64,000 nt of DNA, from the NCBI GenBank assembly GCA_029027985.1, contig CP119076.1:3532422-3596421 (forward strand), given 5' to 3'. This stretch comes from Klebsiella aerogenes. Lineage in GTDB: Bacteria; Pseudomonadota; Gammaproteobacteria; Enterobacterales; Enterobacteriaceae. Positions 56,529 to 64,000 of the stretch are shown piece after piece. The position numbers and the translations under genes are program-made. The first letter of the stretch is position 1. Each line of letters begins with the position of its first letter. Below the pieces are notes generated by a model that saw nothing but the letters and a program-made list of their open reading frames with translations, was not told where the DNA came from and ran no database searches.

Positions 56529-59252
56529 TCAGGCAGGTTTACGGAAACGACGAGTCAGACGCTTCTCAACTTCGACCACCAGGAACATCGCTACGCCAAT
56601 CACCAGGGTGACGAACCAGTAACGCAGCGGCAGCGCTTCGGTACCGAACATGTTCTGCATCAGCGGCACATAGATAATGACCAGCTGCATCAGCAGCAGA
56701 ACGCCGGTAACCAGCCAGATGCCTTTGTTGCGCAGCAGGCCTATGTTCAGGGAGAAGCTGTCGCTGCTGCGGCAGTTAATCATGTACACCCACTGCGCGG
56801 TCACCAGCATCTGCAACAGCACGGTACGGATGAACTCGGCGCTGTGGCCGCGCGGCGCCAACCAGGCCTCAAGGATAAAGGCGGCAACGGCAATCATCGA
56901 GCCGACGAAAGCGACACGCCAGACGGCGAAGGCATCCATGACGTGCTGGCCGGTCTTACGCGGCGGACGATTCATCACGTTGCGCTCGGCGGCTTCAAAG
57001 GCAAGGCCGAAGGAGAGCGTGGCGGAGGTCGCCATGTTCATCCACAAAATCAGCACCGGCGTCAGCGGAATAATATTGCCCGCCAACAGCGCGATGATGA
57101 TCAACAACCCTTGCGCGAGGTTGGTCGGCATGATGAACAGAATGGTCTTCTTCAGATTGTCATAGACGCGACGTCCTTCTTTCACCGAACTGGCAATGGT
57201 GGCGAAGTTGTCATCGGTGAGCACCATATCGGCGGCCTCTTTGGTCACCTCGGTCCCTTTAATCCCCATCGCGATGCCAACGTCGGCCTGGCGTAGCGCC
57301 GGAGCGTCGTTAACACCGTCGCCGGTCATCCCGACCACTTCGCCGCTATCCTGCAACGCCTTCACCAGACGCAGTTTATGCTCCGGGCTGGTGCGGGCGA
57401 AGATATCAAACTCCACCGCCGCCTTCGCCAGCTCAGCCTCATCCATGTGCTCCAGCTGATAGCCGGTCATCGCCTGGCTGCTGTTGGTGATCCCCAACAT
57501 CTGGCCAATGCTCATCGCCGTCTGCGGATGGTCGCCGGTGATCATCTTCACGCGGATCCCGGCAGTCTGACAGGCGTGGATGGCGTCAATCGCTTCCGGA
57601 CGCGGCGGATCCATCATTCCGGCGATGCCGAGGAACACCAGGCCCTCGCGCAGATCGTCGTGGTTCAAGGTGGTGCTGCCAGCGGTTGCCGGTTTGCAGG
57701 CGGCGGCAACCATGCGCAGCCCCTGACGGGCAAAGCGCGCCATCTCGTCTTCCCAGTACTGACGCGCAAACGGCATCGCCCCCTGCTTACTCATCTGCTG
57801 GCCGCACATGGCGAAGATGACATCCGGCGCGCCGGTGATTAGCACCTGCTCCTCATCGCCAATCTGCTGATGAGTGGCCATGTATTTGTACTGTGAGTCG
57901 AACGGAATTTTCGCCACTAGCCGCGTGGCAACCGGCGCTAGCTGGGCTTTCGCCGCCAACACCTTCAGCGCCCCTTCGGTCGGGCCGCCGGTGATACCCC
58001 ACAGACCGCGCTCGTCCTGAATCATCTGACTGTCGTTGCACAGGTCGATGGCGCGCAGGTAGGTTTCCAGCACGCTGCCCGGCTGGATAACCACCGGCTC
58101 GTCGCTACCTTCCAGGCAAATGCGCCCCTGCGGCTCGTAGCTGTCGCCTTCAACGCGGTAGCAGCAGTCAGCGGTGATGATCGCTTTAACCGTCATCTCG
58201 TTCATGGTCAGGGTGCCGGTTTTATCCGAGCACACTACCGTCATCGCCCCGAGGGTCTCCACCGTCGGCAGCTTACGAATAATCGCTCGCTTACGCGCCA
58301 TCGCCTGTACGCCAAGCGACAGAATAATCGAAATAATCGCCGGCAGGCCTTCCGGCACCGCCGCCACCGCGAGGCTAATCAGCGACAGCAGCAACTCACC
58401 CAGCGGGATATCACGCAACGCAAGGCTGAAAAAGAACAGCGCCACCATCATCGCGAGAATAATGGCGAAAATCGCTTTCCCCAGTTTATCCATCTGCACC
58501 AGCAGCGGAGTACGGTGCTTTTCGATCCCTGCCATCATCTGGTTAATGTGGCCAAGCTCGGTTTCTTTACCGGTGGCGGTAACCACGCCAACACCGCCGC
58601 CGGCGCTGATGGTGGTACCGGAGAAGACCATATTGATACGATCGCCCAGCGGCAGTTCCCCCTCAAGCGCCGCAGTGGTTTTATCCACTACCGTCGATTC
58701 ACCGGTGAGAATAGCCTCTTCCACCCGCAGGTTGTGGGTTTCAATCAGACGCATATCCGCCGGTACACGGTCGCCCGCGCGCAGAATAACGATATCGCCC
58801 GGTACCAGGTCGCGGGTAGGGATAGTGTCATGCTTGCCATTACGCTGCACACGGGCATCGCTGGAGAGCATGTTGCGGATCCCCTGCAAGGATTTTTCAG
58901 CATTGCTCTCCTGGATGTGGCCAATCAGCGCGTTAATGACGGTCACGCCGAGGATAACCAGGGTATCGACCCAGTGCCCCATCACCGCCGTGAGCGCGGC
59001 GGCGGCCAGCAGAACGTAAATCAGGACATCATTGAAGTGGGCAAGAAAACGCAGCCAGGCCGGTTTGCCTTTCTTTTCCGGCAAGGCATTGGGGCCGTAT
59101 GCTTTCAGGCGTCCGGCGGCTTCAGCGGAGCTGAGACCATCGACATAGCTCTTTTTTTGCGCCAGTACCGCCTCGACTGTCTGCTGATAGGCCTGGCGCG
59201 GCGCAGCGTCGCCCGAGGGGGTGACGTTGTGGGGATGAATCATTTTGGTCAA
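56529..59252 (-). CDS. Cation-transporting P-type ATPase (P2A/Ca2+-like)
   Basis: A 907-residue P-type ATPase. N-terminal cation_ATPase_N domain, then the actuator motif AILTGESTVVDK, the phosphorylation site CSDKTGTLTMNEM, nucleotide-binding domain, hinge GDGVNDAPALRQADVGIAMG and six C-terminal helices (MPTNLAQGLLIIIALLAGNI). The sequence of helix 4, VAAVPEGLPAI, fits Ca2+ or Na+/K+ type pumps rather than heavy-metal or MgtA pumps. A TTG start at 59252 is preferred because AAGGAA lies eight bases before it; the nearest ATG (59243) has none. No regulator is visible. Confidence 0.88.
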   Translation of the reverse strand: MTKMIHPHNVTPSGDAAPRQAYQQTVEAVLAQKKSYVDGLSSAEAAGRLKAYGPNALPEKKGKPAWLRFLAHFNDVLIYVLLAAAALTAVMGHWVDTLVILGVTVINALIGHIQESNAEKSLQGIRNMLSSDARVQRNGKHDTIPTRDLVPGDIVILRAGDRVPADMRLIETHNLRVEEAILTGESTVVDKTTAALEGELPLGDRINMVFSGTTISAGGGVGVVTATGKETELGHINQMMAGIEKHRTPLLVQMDKLGKAIFAIILAMMVALFFFSLALRDIPLGELLLSLISLAVAAVPEGLPAIISIILSLGVQAMARKRAIIRKLPTVETLGAMTVVCSDKTGTLTMNEMTVKAIITADCCYRVEGDSYEPQGRICLEGSDEPVVIQPGSVLETYLRAIDLCNDSQMIQDERGLWGITGGPTEGALKVLAAKAQLAPVATRLVAKIPFDSQYKYMATHQQIGDEEQVLITGAPDVIFAMCGQQMSKQGAMPFARQYWEDEMARFARQGLRMVAAACKPATAGSTTLNHDDLREGLVFLGIAGMMDPPRPEAIDAIHACQTAGIRVKMITGDHPQTAMSIGQMLGITNSSQAMTGYQLEHMDEAELAKAAVEFDIFARTSPEHKLRLVKALQDSGEVVGMTGDGVNDAPALRQADVGIAMGIKGTEVTKEAADMVLTDDNFATIASSVKEGRRVYDNLKKTILFIMPTNLAQGLLIIIALLAGNIIPLTPVLILWMNMATSATLSFGLAFEAAERNVMNRPPRKTGQHVMDAFAVWRVAFVGSMIAVAAFILEAWLAPRGHSAEFIRTVLLQMLVTAQWVYMINCRSSDSFSLNIGLLRNKGIWLVTGVLLLMQLVIIYVPLMQNMFGTEALPLRYWFVTLVIGVAMFLVVEVEKRLTRRFRKPA

Positions 59253-59451
59253 AATAAAGTTTCCTTCTAAATTCCGTGAATCGGAAAGCCTGAAATCATT
59301 TCTGGCCAATGAGGTAATATTTTTGCGAGCGACCTAAAAATTATTCCACAACAGTATTTATTTGCTCGCAAATTAAAAAATACATGGTAAGTTAATTCTT
59401 CAAAACAAATATTACAGAGCGTTTCTAAACCATTTTTAAACGAGGTGTAAC

Positions 59452-59562
59452 ATGTTTGGAATCTATCGCGGACGCCGTCTGGCGCTGTACATCGCGCTGG
59501 CAATCATTATCGCTACGATTGTGGGATATAGCACCTATTCTTTTGTAAAAGCGCTGGGCTAA
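59452..59562 (+). CDS. Small single-helix membrane protein (36 residues)
   Basis: ATG to TAA encodes 36 residues: a short basic start (MFGIYRGRRLALY), a hydrophobic stretch IALAIIIATIVGY, and a polar end STYSFVKALG. The ribosome site GAGGTG is six bases before the start. It is divergent from the P-type ATPase, about 200 bases away. I do not recognise a family. The form recalls small regulators of membrane transporters, but no function can be claimed. Confidence 0.65.
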   Translation: MFGIYRGRRLALYIALAIIIATIVGYSTYSFVKALG

Positions 59563-59752
59563 TAATGACGTTAATTTACATTGCGATGTAATTAACTTAA
59601 TCACAAAAATCGCCAGATAAATTAACAGTAATAGATTGAGAAACGGCGCTGGATATAATACAGATTACGTAAAATAACCGTAAGATAAAGAATATTGCGT
59701 TAACGGTCTTTTTACCGGACAATATGTTTTTTAACTGGCGATTAACAATATA

Positions 59753-60001
59753 ATGAAACACCCGCTCGAAACACTATTATCCGCCGCCGGCATTTTGTTG
59801 TTGGCCCTGCTCTCCTGCTTGTTACTGCCGGCGCCCTCGCTTGGCCTGACGCTGGCGCAAAAGCTGGTGACCTTATTCCACCTGATGGACCTCAACCAGC
59901 TGTACACGCTGATTTTCTGCCTGTGGTTCCTGATGTTAGGCGTGATCGAGTATCTGGTACTGCGCTGGGTATGGCGCCGCTGGTTCTCGCTGGAAGGTTA
60001 A
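59753..60001 (+). CDS. ybdJ: DUF1158 family inner-membrane protein YbdJ
   Basis: An 82-residue protein with two predicted membrane helices, AAGILLLALLSCLLLPAPSL and LYTLIFCLWFLMLGVIEYLV, and a basic tail (RWVWRRWF). It is nearly colinear with E. coli YbdJ, whose function is unknown. In E. coli it lies beside ybdK and nfsB; here ybdK is absent, and the ram genes lie between ybdJ and nfsB. Confidence 0.9.
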   Translation: MKHPLETLLSAAGILLLALLSCLLLPAPSLGLTLAQKLVTLFHLMDLNQLYTLIFCLWFLMLGVIEYLVLRWVWRRWFSLEG

Positions 60002-60028
60002 TCGCATTCCGCTGTCGGGTAAAAAGGG

Positions 60029-60058
60029 TAAAAAAAAGCCCGCCGAAGAGGCGGACTT
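60029..60058 (-). terminator. Rho-independent terminator of ramA
   Basis: On the minus strand the stem aagtccgcc / ggcgggctt (one wobble) with loop tcttc is followed by eight T. It lies 15 bases past the ramA stop codon. Confidence 0.85.
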
Positions 60059-60072
60059 GATGCAGCCAGCGC

Positions 60073-60414
60073 TTAGTGCGCACGGCTGTGGTTCTCTTTC
60101 CGATAGGCGCCCGGCGGCTGATTAAAGGTACGGGTAAAGATGCGAGTAAAGGTCTGCTGTGAATCAAAACCATATTTCAGGCAGATATCATAGACCCGCT
60201 GGTCGGTATCACGCAGATCGCGCGCCGCCAGCAGCAGCTTACGCTCGCGAATGTAGCGCCCGAGACTCTCCCCTTTGTACTGTAAAAACAGCCGTTGCAG
60301 ATGCCATTTCGAGTAACCGGCATGGCGTGCAATATCATCAATGCGCAGTGGTTGATGCAGATTGTCATCAATCCATTCCACGATAGTCTCAATCACCTGA
60401 GCGGATATAGTCAT
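60073..60414 (-). CDS. ramA: Transcriptional activator RamA (AraC family)
   Basis: A 113-residue AraC/XylS activator made only of two HTH motifs: IDDIARHAGYSKWHLQRLF and VYDICLKYGFDSQQTFTRIF. It belongs to the MarA/SoxS/Rob group and activates efflux (acrAB) and lowers porin expression in Klebsiella and Salmonella, giving multidrug resistance when over-produced. The start MTISAQVIETIVEW gives the known 113-residue length. It lies downstream of romA in the same direction, and the RamR-type operator is in front of romA. Confidence 0.97.
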   Translation of the reverse strand: MTISAQVIETIVEWIDDNLHQPLRIDDIARHAGYSKWHLQRLFLQYKGESLGRYIRERKLLLAARDLRDTDQRVYDICLKYGFDSQQTFTRIFTRTFNQPPGAYRKENHSRAH

Positions 60415-60446
60415 ATCTCCTCTCTCCTCCTGAACCACTCTGGCGG

Positions 60447-61547
60447 CTAGCGCCACCAGGCGTTAAATGACTGTGTCTTATCAGCGACCCACACCGGTTC
60501 GCCCAGCATTGGCGTCAGTAAACGCCACTCCCGCCCTTCACTGGCTGCCGCCAGCCGCTGGTACGGATCGTCCCAGCTGTGTTTTGCCAGCACAAAGCGT
60601 CCGGCGTGCCCCGGTAATACCGACCGGGCGCGTAAATCATCAGCGGCCTGCGCCGTTTCATTCGGCATCATGTGGATGTACTTCCAGTCCTGGTCATACT
60701 GACCGTTTTCCATGATCGCCAGATCGATAGCGCCGAACTGGTCGCCAATCGCCTTAAAGTGCGGGCCGTAACCGCTATCGCCGCTGTAGTAAATCTTTTG
60801 CTGCGGGGTGACGAACATAAAGCTGGCCCACAGCGTCTGGTTGCGTTTCAGCCCGCGGCCGGAGAAATGGCGGGCGGGCAGCGCGTGTATGGTCAACTCA
60901 TCGCTAATTTTTACCGTCTGATTCCAGTCCACTTCATCGATAAGCGCAGCGTCCATTCCCCAGTAGCGCAGGTGCGAACCCACGCCCAACGGCGTCACCA
61001 CACATTTGATTTTCGGCATCAGCGCTTTGATGGTGGCGTAGTCGAGATGGTCGTAGTGATCGTGGGAGATGATCAGCACATCGATCTCCGGCATCCGCTG
61101 CGCGCTCCACGGATAGTCGCCCGGAAAAGCTTTATTGATGAAAGAGAACGGCGCCGCGTAGTCGCTGAACACCGGGTCGATCAGGATGCGTTTACCCGCC
61201 AGTTGCAGATACCACGAGGAATGGCCCAGCCACACCATCGCGTCCTGGCCAATCGGCAGGCTGGCAAGATCGGTGTTCACCAGCGGCAGCGGCTGCTGCG
61301 GACGGGCATTTTCCCGTTTGGTCACCAGAAAGTCCCACCACGCGGCCAGCATATTTTTCTGCCCGGTAAATCCCGGCGTCGGCAGCTGGTTGTGGAACTG
61401 GCCGTCGCGGTAGTTCGGCGACTGTTCGACGAGGCTCAACTGCGCCCCCTGCGGCGCTTTGCCAAAACCGGCATTAAGGACAAACGGTAATGTCGTTGTT
61501 GCTGCTAATAACATAATGGCGACCACGCTAAAGGTGACACTGTTCAT
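60447..61547 (-). CDS. romA: MBL-fold metallohydrolase RomA
   Basis: A 366-residue protein with a hydrophobic N-terminal segment (SVVAIMLLAATTTLPFVL), likely a membrane anchor, followed by a metallo-beta-lactamase fold of NAPE-PLD/UlaG type: VWLGHSSWYLQLAGKRILID, IISHDHYDHLDYATI, YYSGDSGYGPHF. The histidine-rich HDHYDHLD supplies metal ligands. RomA was first described as reducing outer-membrane proteins. The start MNSVTFSVVA is chosen because CAGGAT precedes it; upstream frame extension runs into the operator. Confidence 0.92.
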   Translation of the reverse strand: MNSVTFSVVAIMLLAATTTLPFVLNAGFGKAPQGAQLSLVEQSPNYRDGQFHNQLPTPGFTGQKNMLAAWWDFLVTKRENARPQQPLPLVNTDLASLPIGQDAMVWLGHSSWYLQLAGKRILIDPVFSDYAAPFSFINKAFPGDYPWSAQRMPEIDVLIISHDHYDHLDYATIKALMPKIKCVVTPLGVGSHLRYWGMDAALIDEVDWNQTVKISDELTIHALPARHFSGRGLKRNQTLWASFMFVTPQQKIYYSGDSGYGPHFKAIGDQFGAIDLAIMENGQYDQDWKYIHMMPNETAQAADDLRARSVLPGHAGRFVLAKHSWDDPYQRLAAASEGREWRLLTPMLGEPVWVADKTQSFNAWWR

Positions 61548-61557
61548 ATCCTGACCA

Positions 61558-61583
61558 GACAAAAGCCCCGTCCCGGAGGCTTT
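61558..61583 (-). terminator. Terminator-like hairpin in the romA leader
   Basis: On the minus strand AAGCCTC pairs with GGGGCTT (one wobble), followed by TTTTG. It lies between the RamR operator and the romA start codon. It could release a short RNA like the small RNAs reported at ram loci (StyR-3, sRamA5) or attenuate romA-ramA. Confidence 0.65.
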
Positions 61584-61599
61584 ATGATATAACTTGATT

Positions 61600-61619
61600 A
61601 TGAGTGAGTAAGCACTCAT
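61600..61619. promoter_or_regulatory. RamR operator
   Basis: The inverted repeat ATGAGTG-N6-CACTCAT is exact and matches the RamR site known in front of ramA in Salmonella. It lies about 53 bases upstream of romA and about 115 bases upstream of ramR, so it can control romA-ramA. Confidence 0.88.
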
Positions 61620-61735
61620 TATTAGGAAGGAGTAGAAAATCGTCAAGACTATTTTCAATTTTTGACATCCGCCGTTGCAGTCGCGCGGTCCGGCATGGTT
61701 AGATCGGCGTTTAACTTTCAGCGAGGTAAAATGTA

Positions 61736-62317
61736 GTGGCTCGTCCTAAGAGTGAAGATAAAAAGCAAGCGTTACTGGAAGCCGCCACGGCCGCTTTCGC
61801 CCAGTCCGGCATTGCCGCTTCAACGTCGGCGATAGCCCGCAGCGCAGGGGTTGCCGAGGGGACGCTGTTTCGCTATTTCGCCACCAAGGATGAGTTGCTT
61901 AACGAACTGTACCTCGCTATCAAACTGCGCTTAGTACAAACCATGATCGACGGGCTGAATCCTGACGAAAGGCGCCCAAAAGAGAACGCGCGCAATATCT
62001 GGAACAGCTATATCGATTGGGGAGTACGCAACCCTATTGAACACCGTGCCATTCGCCGTATGTCGCTGAGCGAGCGTATTACCGAGGAGACCCGCGCTCG
62101 GGTGAAAGAGAGCTTTCCGGAGCTTAATGAGATGTGTCAGCTATCGGTGAAGCAGATTTTCCTTAGCGATGCCTACCGCGCTTTCGGCGACGCCCTGTTC
62201 CTGTCGCTGGCCGAGACCACTATCGAGTTCGCCAGCCACGATCCGCAGCGCGCCCGCGACCTGATCGCACTGGGTTTTGAAGCCATGTGGAACGCCCTCC
62301 ACGAGGATATCGCTTGA
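61736..62317 (+). CDS. ramR: TetR-family repressor RamR
   Basis: A 193-residue TetR-type repressor of ramA that senses bile acids and other lipophilic ligands in Salmonella. The HTH is [20 protein letters not shown] (residues ~30-49). It begins with GTG, with GAGG about ten bases before, at [11 protein letters not shown]. No stop or frameshift interrupts it, so the repressor appears intact. Its TGA overlaps the start of ybdF. Confidence 0.95.
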   Translation: MARPKSEDKKQALLEAATAAFAQSGIAASTSAIARSAGVAEGTLFRYFATKDELLNELYLAIKLRLVQTMIDGLNPDERRPKENARNIWNSYIDWGVRNPIEHRAIRRMSLSERITEETRARVKESFPELNEMCQLSVKQIFLSDAYRAFGDALFLSLAETTIEFASHDPQRARDLIALGFEAMWNALHEDIA

Positions 62318-62685
62318 TGGATAGCGTCGCCCTGCATCGTCACGCGTGCCGTATTGCGCTGACCTATCCTTTCACCGAGCACTGTTGGCCATTCGGCCCG
62401 GAGTACGACGTATTTAAGGTGGGCGGGCGTATTTTTATGCTGACCATGACCATTCGCGGGCGGGCGATGGTGAACCTGAAGGCCGATCCGCAAAAATCGC
62501 TGCTTAATCAGGAAATTTATCGCAGCATTGAGCCTGGTTACCACATGAATAAAAAACACTGGATCACCGTGGTGCCAGGCGACGATATCAGCGCGGATTT
62601 GCTGGCTGAGCTTATTGATGACTCCTGGAATGAGGTGGTCAACAAGCTGGCGAAAAAAGATCAGCGCCGACTGCGCCCCGGCTGA
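62317..62685 (+). CDS. ybdF: MmcQ/YjbR family protein YbdF
   Basis: A 122-residue protein of the MmcQ/YjbR double-wing fold ([55 protein letters not shown]). E. coli YbdF matches along the full length. Function unknown; the fold resembles DNA-binding wings. The start overlaps the ramR stop (TGATG), so it is translated together with ramR. Confidence 0.92.
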   Translation: MDSVALHRHACRIALTYPFTEHCWPFGPEYDVFKVGGRIFMLTMTIRGRAMVNLKADPQKSLLNQEIYRSIEPGYHMNKKHWITVVPGDDISADLLAELIDDSWNEVVNKLAKKDQRRLRPG

Positions 62686-62692
62686 TTTTCAC

Positions 62693-62722
62693 TAAAATGC
62701 GATAAGTGTTATCGCATTTTTC
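62693..62722 (+). terminator. Rho-independent terminator after ramR-ybdF
   Basis: A perfect 12-base stem, aaaatgcgataa / ttatcgcatttt, with loop gtg, followed by ttc. It ends the ramR-ybdF transcript and separates it from nfsB. Confidence 0.85.
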
Positions 62723-62805
62723 ACCCTTATCATTTCCCGCGCATCGCTGTACTCTTCCTCCCACGAAATGTGCCCGTAAGGGGCTGAAAATTGTGAGGAA
62801 GAGTC

Positions 62806-63459
62806 ATGGATATCATCTCAGTTGCCTTAAAACGTTATTCCACTAAGGCCTTTGATCCGGCGAAAAAGCTGACGACAGAACAGGCGGAAAACCTGAAAAC
62901 GCTGCTGCAGTACAGCCCGTCGAGCACCAATTCCCAACCGTGGCACTTTATCGTCGCCAGCACGGATGAAGGGAAAGCCCGCATCGCGAAAGCGGCCAGC
63001 GGCACCTACGTGTTCAACGAGCGTAAAATCCTCGACGCTTCCCATGTTGTCGTCTTCTGTGCAAAAACCGCGATGGACGATGCCTGGCTGGAAAAAGTGG
63101 TCAATCAGGAAGATGCCGATGGCCGTTTCGCCACCCCGGAAGCAAAAGCCGGTAACCACAAGGGCCGTACCTTCTTTGCCGATATGCACCGTAAAGAGCT
63201 GAAGGATGACGATCAGTGGATGGCGAAACAGGTTTACCTGAACGTGGGCAACTTCCTGCTCGGCGTCGCGGCGATGGGTCTGGATGCCGTGCCGATTGAA
63301 GGCGTCGATTTCGCCATCCTTGATGAAGAATTCGGTCTGCAGGCGCAGGGTTACACCAGCCTCGTGGTGGTCCCGGTCGGCCACCACAGCGTGGAAGACT
63401 TCAACGCCGCTCTGCCAAAATCGCGCCTGCCGCAGTCCACCACCATCACCGAGATCTAA
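62806..63459 (+). CDS. nfsB: Oxygen-insensitive NAD(P)H nitroreductase / dihydropteridine reductase NfsB
   Basis: A 217-residue FMN flavoprotein that reduces nitro compounds such as nitrofurans, and quinones, in two-electron steps. FMN-binding blocks are [11 protein letters not shown] and [14 protein letters not shown]; the second half has [19 protein letters not shown] and the C-terminal [11 protein letters not shown]. It is intact and of full length. GAGGAAG precedes the ATG. Confidence 0.96.
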   Translation: MDIISVALKRYSTKAFDPAKKLTTEQAENLKTLLQYSPSSTNSQPWHFIVASTDEGKARIAKAASGTYVFNERKILDASHVVVFCAKTAMDDAWLEKVVNQEDADGRFATPEAKAGNHKGRTFFADMHRKELKDDDQWMAKQVYLNVGNFLLGVAAMGLDAVPIEGVDFAILDEEFGLQAQGYTSLVVVPVGHHSVEDFNAALPKSRLPQSTTITEI

Positions 63460-63476
63460 TCTCCGCGCGCCGCCCT

Positions 63477-63512
63477 CCCCGGATGGCGGCGCCTTGCGCC
63501 TTATCCGGGCTA
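63477..63512. repeat. REP-like palindrome after nfsB
   Basis: The unit ccccggatggcggcgccttg then cgccttatccggg has inverted REP ends with a central stem. It lies between convergent nfsB and the DUF2157-like gene. Confidence 0.7.
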
Positions 63513-63551
63513 CGGTCCGGCACTCAGTTGGTAGCCAGTCACCGGGGAGGG

Positions 63552-64000
63552 TTACTTTTTCTCCCCCTCGCCGGCGTGCCAGATCCGCTCGGCGTAGCGG
63601 CCAATCATCGCCAGCGAGGCGGCAAGGATCAAGAAGAATACGACCTTGTGCAGGCTATACCAGAAGAACTCGAAAAAGCGGGTGTAGAGGTTAATGGCCA
63701 GGAAAGTCAGGCCAAAACCGCGCAGCATGCCGTCATCGGTTTTCAGGCTGATATAAATACAGACAACCGCTGCCACGGCAAACAGCAAGGCCCACGGCAA
63801 CAACCGCGCCTGGCTCACGCCGTACCAGCCATCGGTATCATAATTGCCGAAAATCGACAGGATCCACAGGGCGACAAACAGATATGTCAGCCCCATCGCC
63901 TTGCTGACGGTAAACAGCTGCCGTTGACGTAACAGCGTCTGCAGCGTGAAACACAACGCCAGCAGCGCGCCGCCGAACAGCACGAAGCGAATTGGGAAGC
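63552..64000 (-). CDS. DUF2157-like membrane protein, C-terminal part (cut by window end)
   Basis: The open frame runs from a TAA at 63552 to the end of the window without a clear start, so the gene continues to the right. About 149 residues are visible, with four to five membrane helices (GLTYLFVALWILSIF, LLPWALLFAVAAVVCIYIS). The end FFEFFWYSLHKVVFFLILAA then GRYAERIW resembles the C-terminus of DUF2157/DUF4401 proteins. Function unknown. Confidence 0.7.
   Translation of the reverse strand, partial: FPIRFVLFGGALLALCFTLQTLLRQRQLFTVSKAMGLTYLFVALWILSIFGNYDTDGWYGVSQARLLPWALLFAVAAVVCIYISLKTDDGMLRGFGLTFLAINLYTRFFEFFWYSLHKVVFFLILAASLAMIGRYAERIWHAGEGEKK

Overview
The window is a chromosomal segment of an enteric bacterium, most likely Klebsiella or a close relative such as Raoultella. 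Two things point there. The gene order over positions 1-32,000 and 59,750-63,460 matches the E. coli dsbG-ahp / ent-fep / nfsB neighbourhood, read in the opposite direction. The right end also carries romA-ramA-ramR, an arrangement typical of Klebsiella. Species cannot be fixed from the sequence alone. No rRNA, tRNA, CRISPR array, prophage or insertion sequence was recognised.

Layout. 1-11,450: end of citT, RNase I (rna), an alpha/beta hydrolase, rnk with a leader terminator, uspG, the ahpC-ahpF peroxidase pair with an ERIC element between its genes, dsbG, a LysR regulator (ybdO/citR type), the PAPS-reductase-like/ParB-like pair ybdN-ybdM, the aminotransferase ybdL, a broken HTH gene, and ybdD. 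11,450-13,560: cstA. 13,845-31,971: an enterobactin locus with biosynthesis (entC-E-B-A-H, entF with its MbtH partner), export (entS), ferric-enterobactin uptake (fepA, fepB, fepD-G-C) and hydrolysis (fes). Fur-type sites lie in the three divergent promoter regions. entD, the phosphopantetheinyl transferase gene that follows fepA in E. coli, is not in the window.

32,000-43,220: a carbohydrate catabolic locus. It has a split transketolase, a SorC-type regulator, an FGGY kinase, a complete ABC importer (RbsB-like binding protein, DUF2291 lipoprotein, double ATPase, permease) and two short-chain dehydrogenases. Three near-identical palindromes built on GAATAT/ATATTC sit in its control regions and probably form the regulator's operators. 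The logic is import, oxidation of a polyol or similar sugar to a ketose, phosphorylation, then two-carbon transfer; D-apiose/apulose-type or tetritol/pentitol substrates are plausible but unproven.

43,500-59,560: further accessory genes. These are a MesX-MesD methionine synthase pair, a ChrA chromate transporter, a b561-like membrane cytochrome, an SGNH hydrolase, the choline-to-betaine genes betT/betI-betB-betA with a BetI operator, a GNAT acetyltransferase, a periplasmic phosphodiester-glycosidase-like protein, a P2-type cation ATPase and a 36-residue membrane peptide. 59,750-64,000 returns to conserved backbone: ybdJ, ramA-romA with a RamR operator and leader terminator, ramR-ybdF, nfsB, and the end of a DUF2157-like membrane protein. 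REP/BIME-like palindromes occupy many gene ends.
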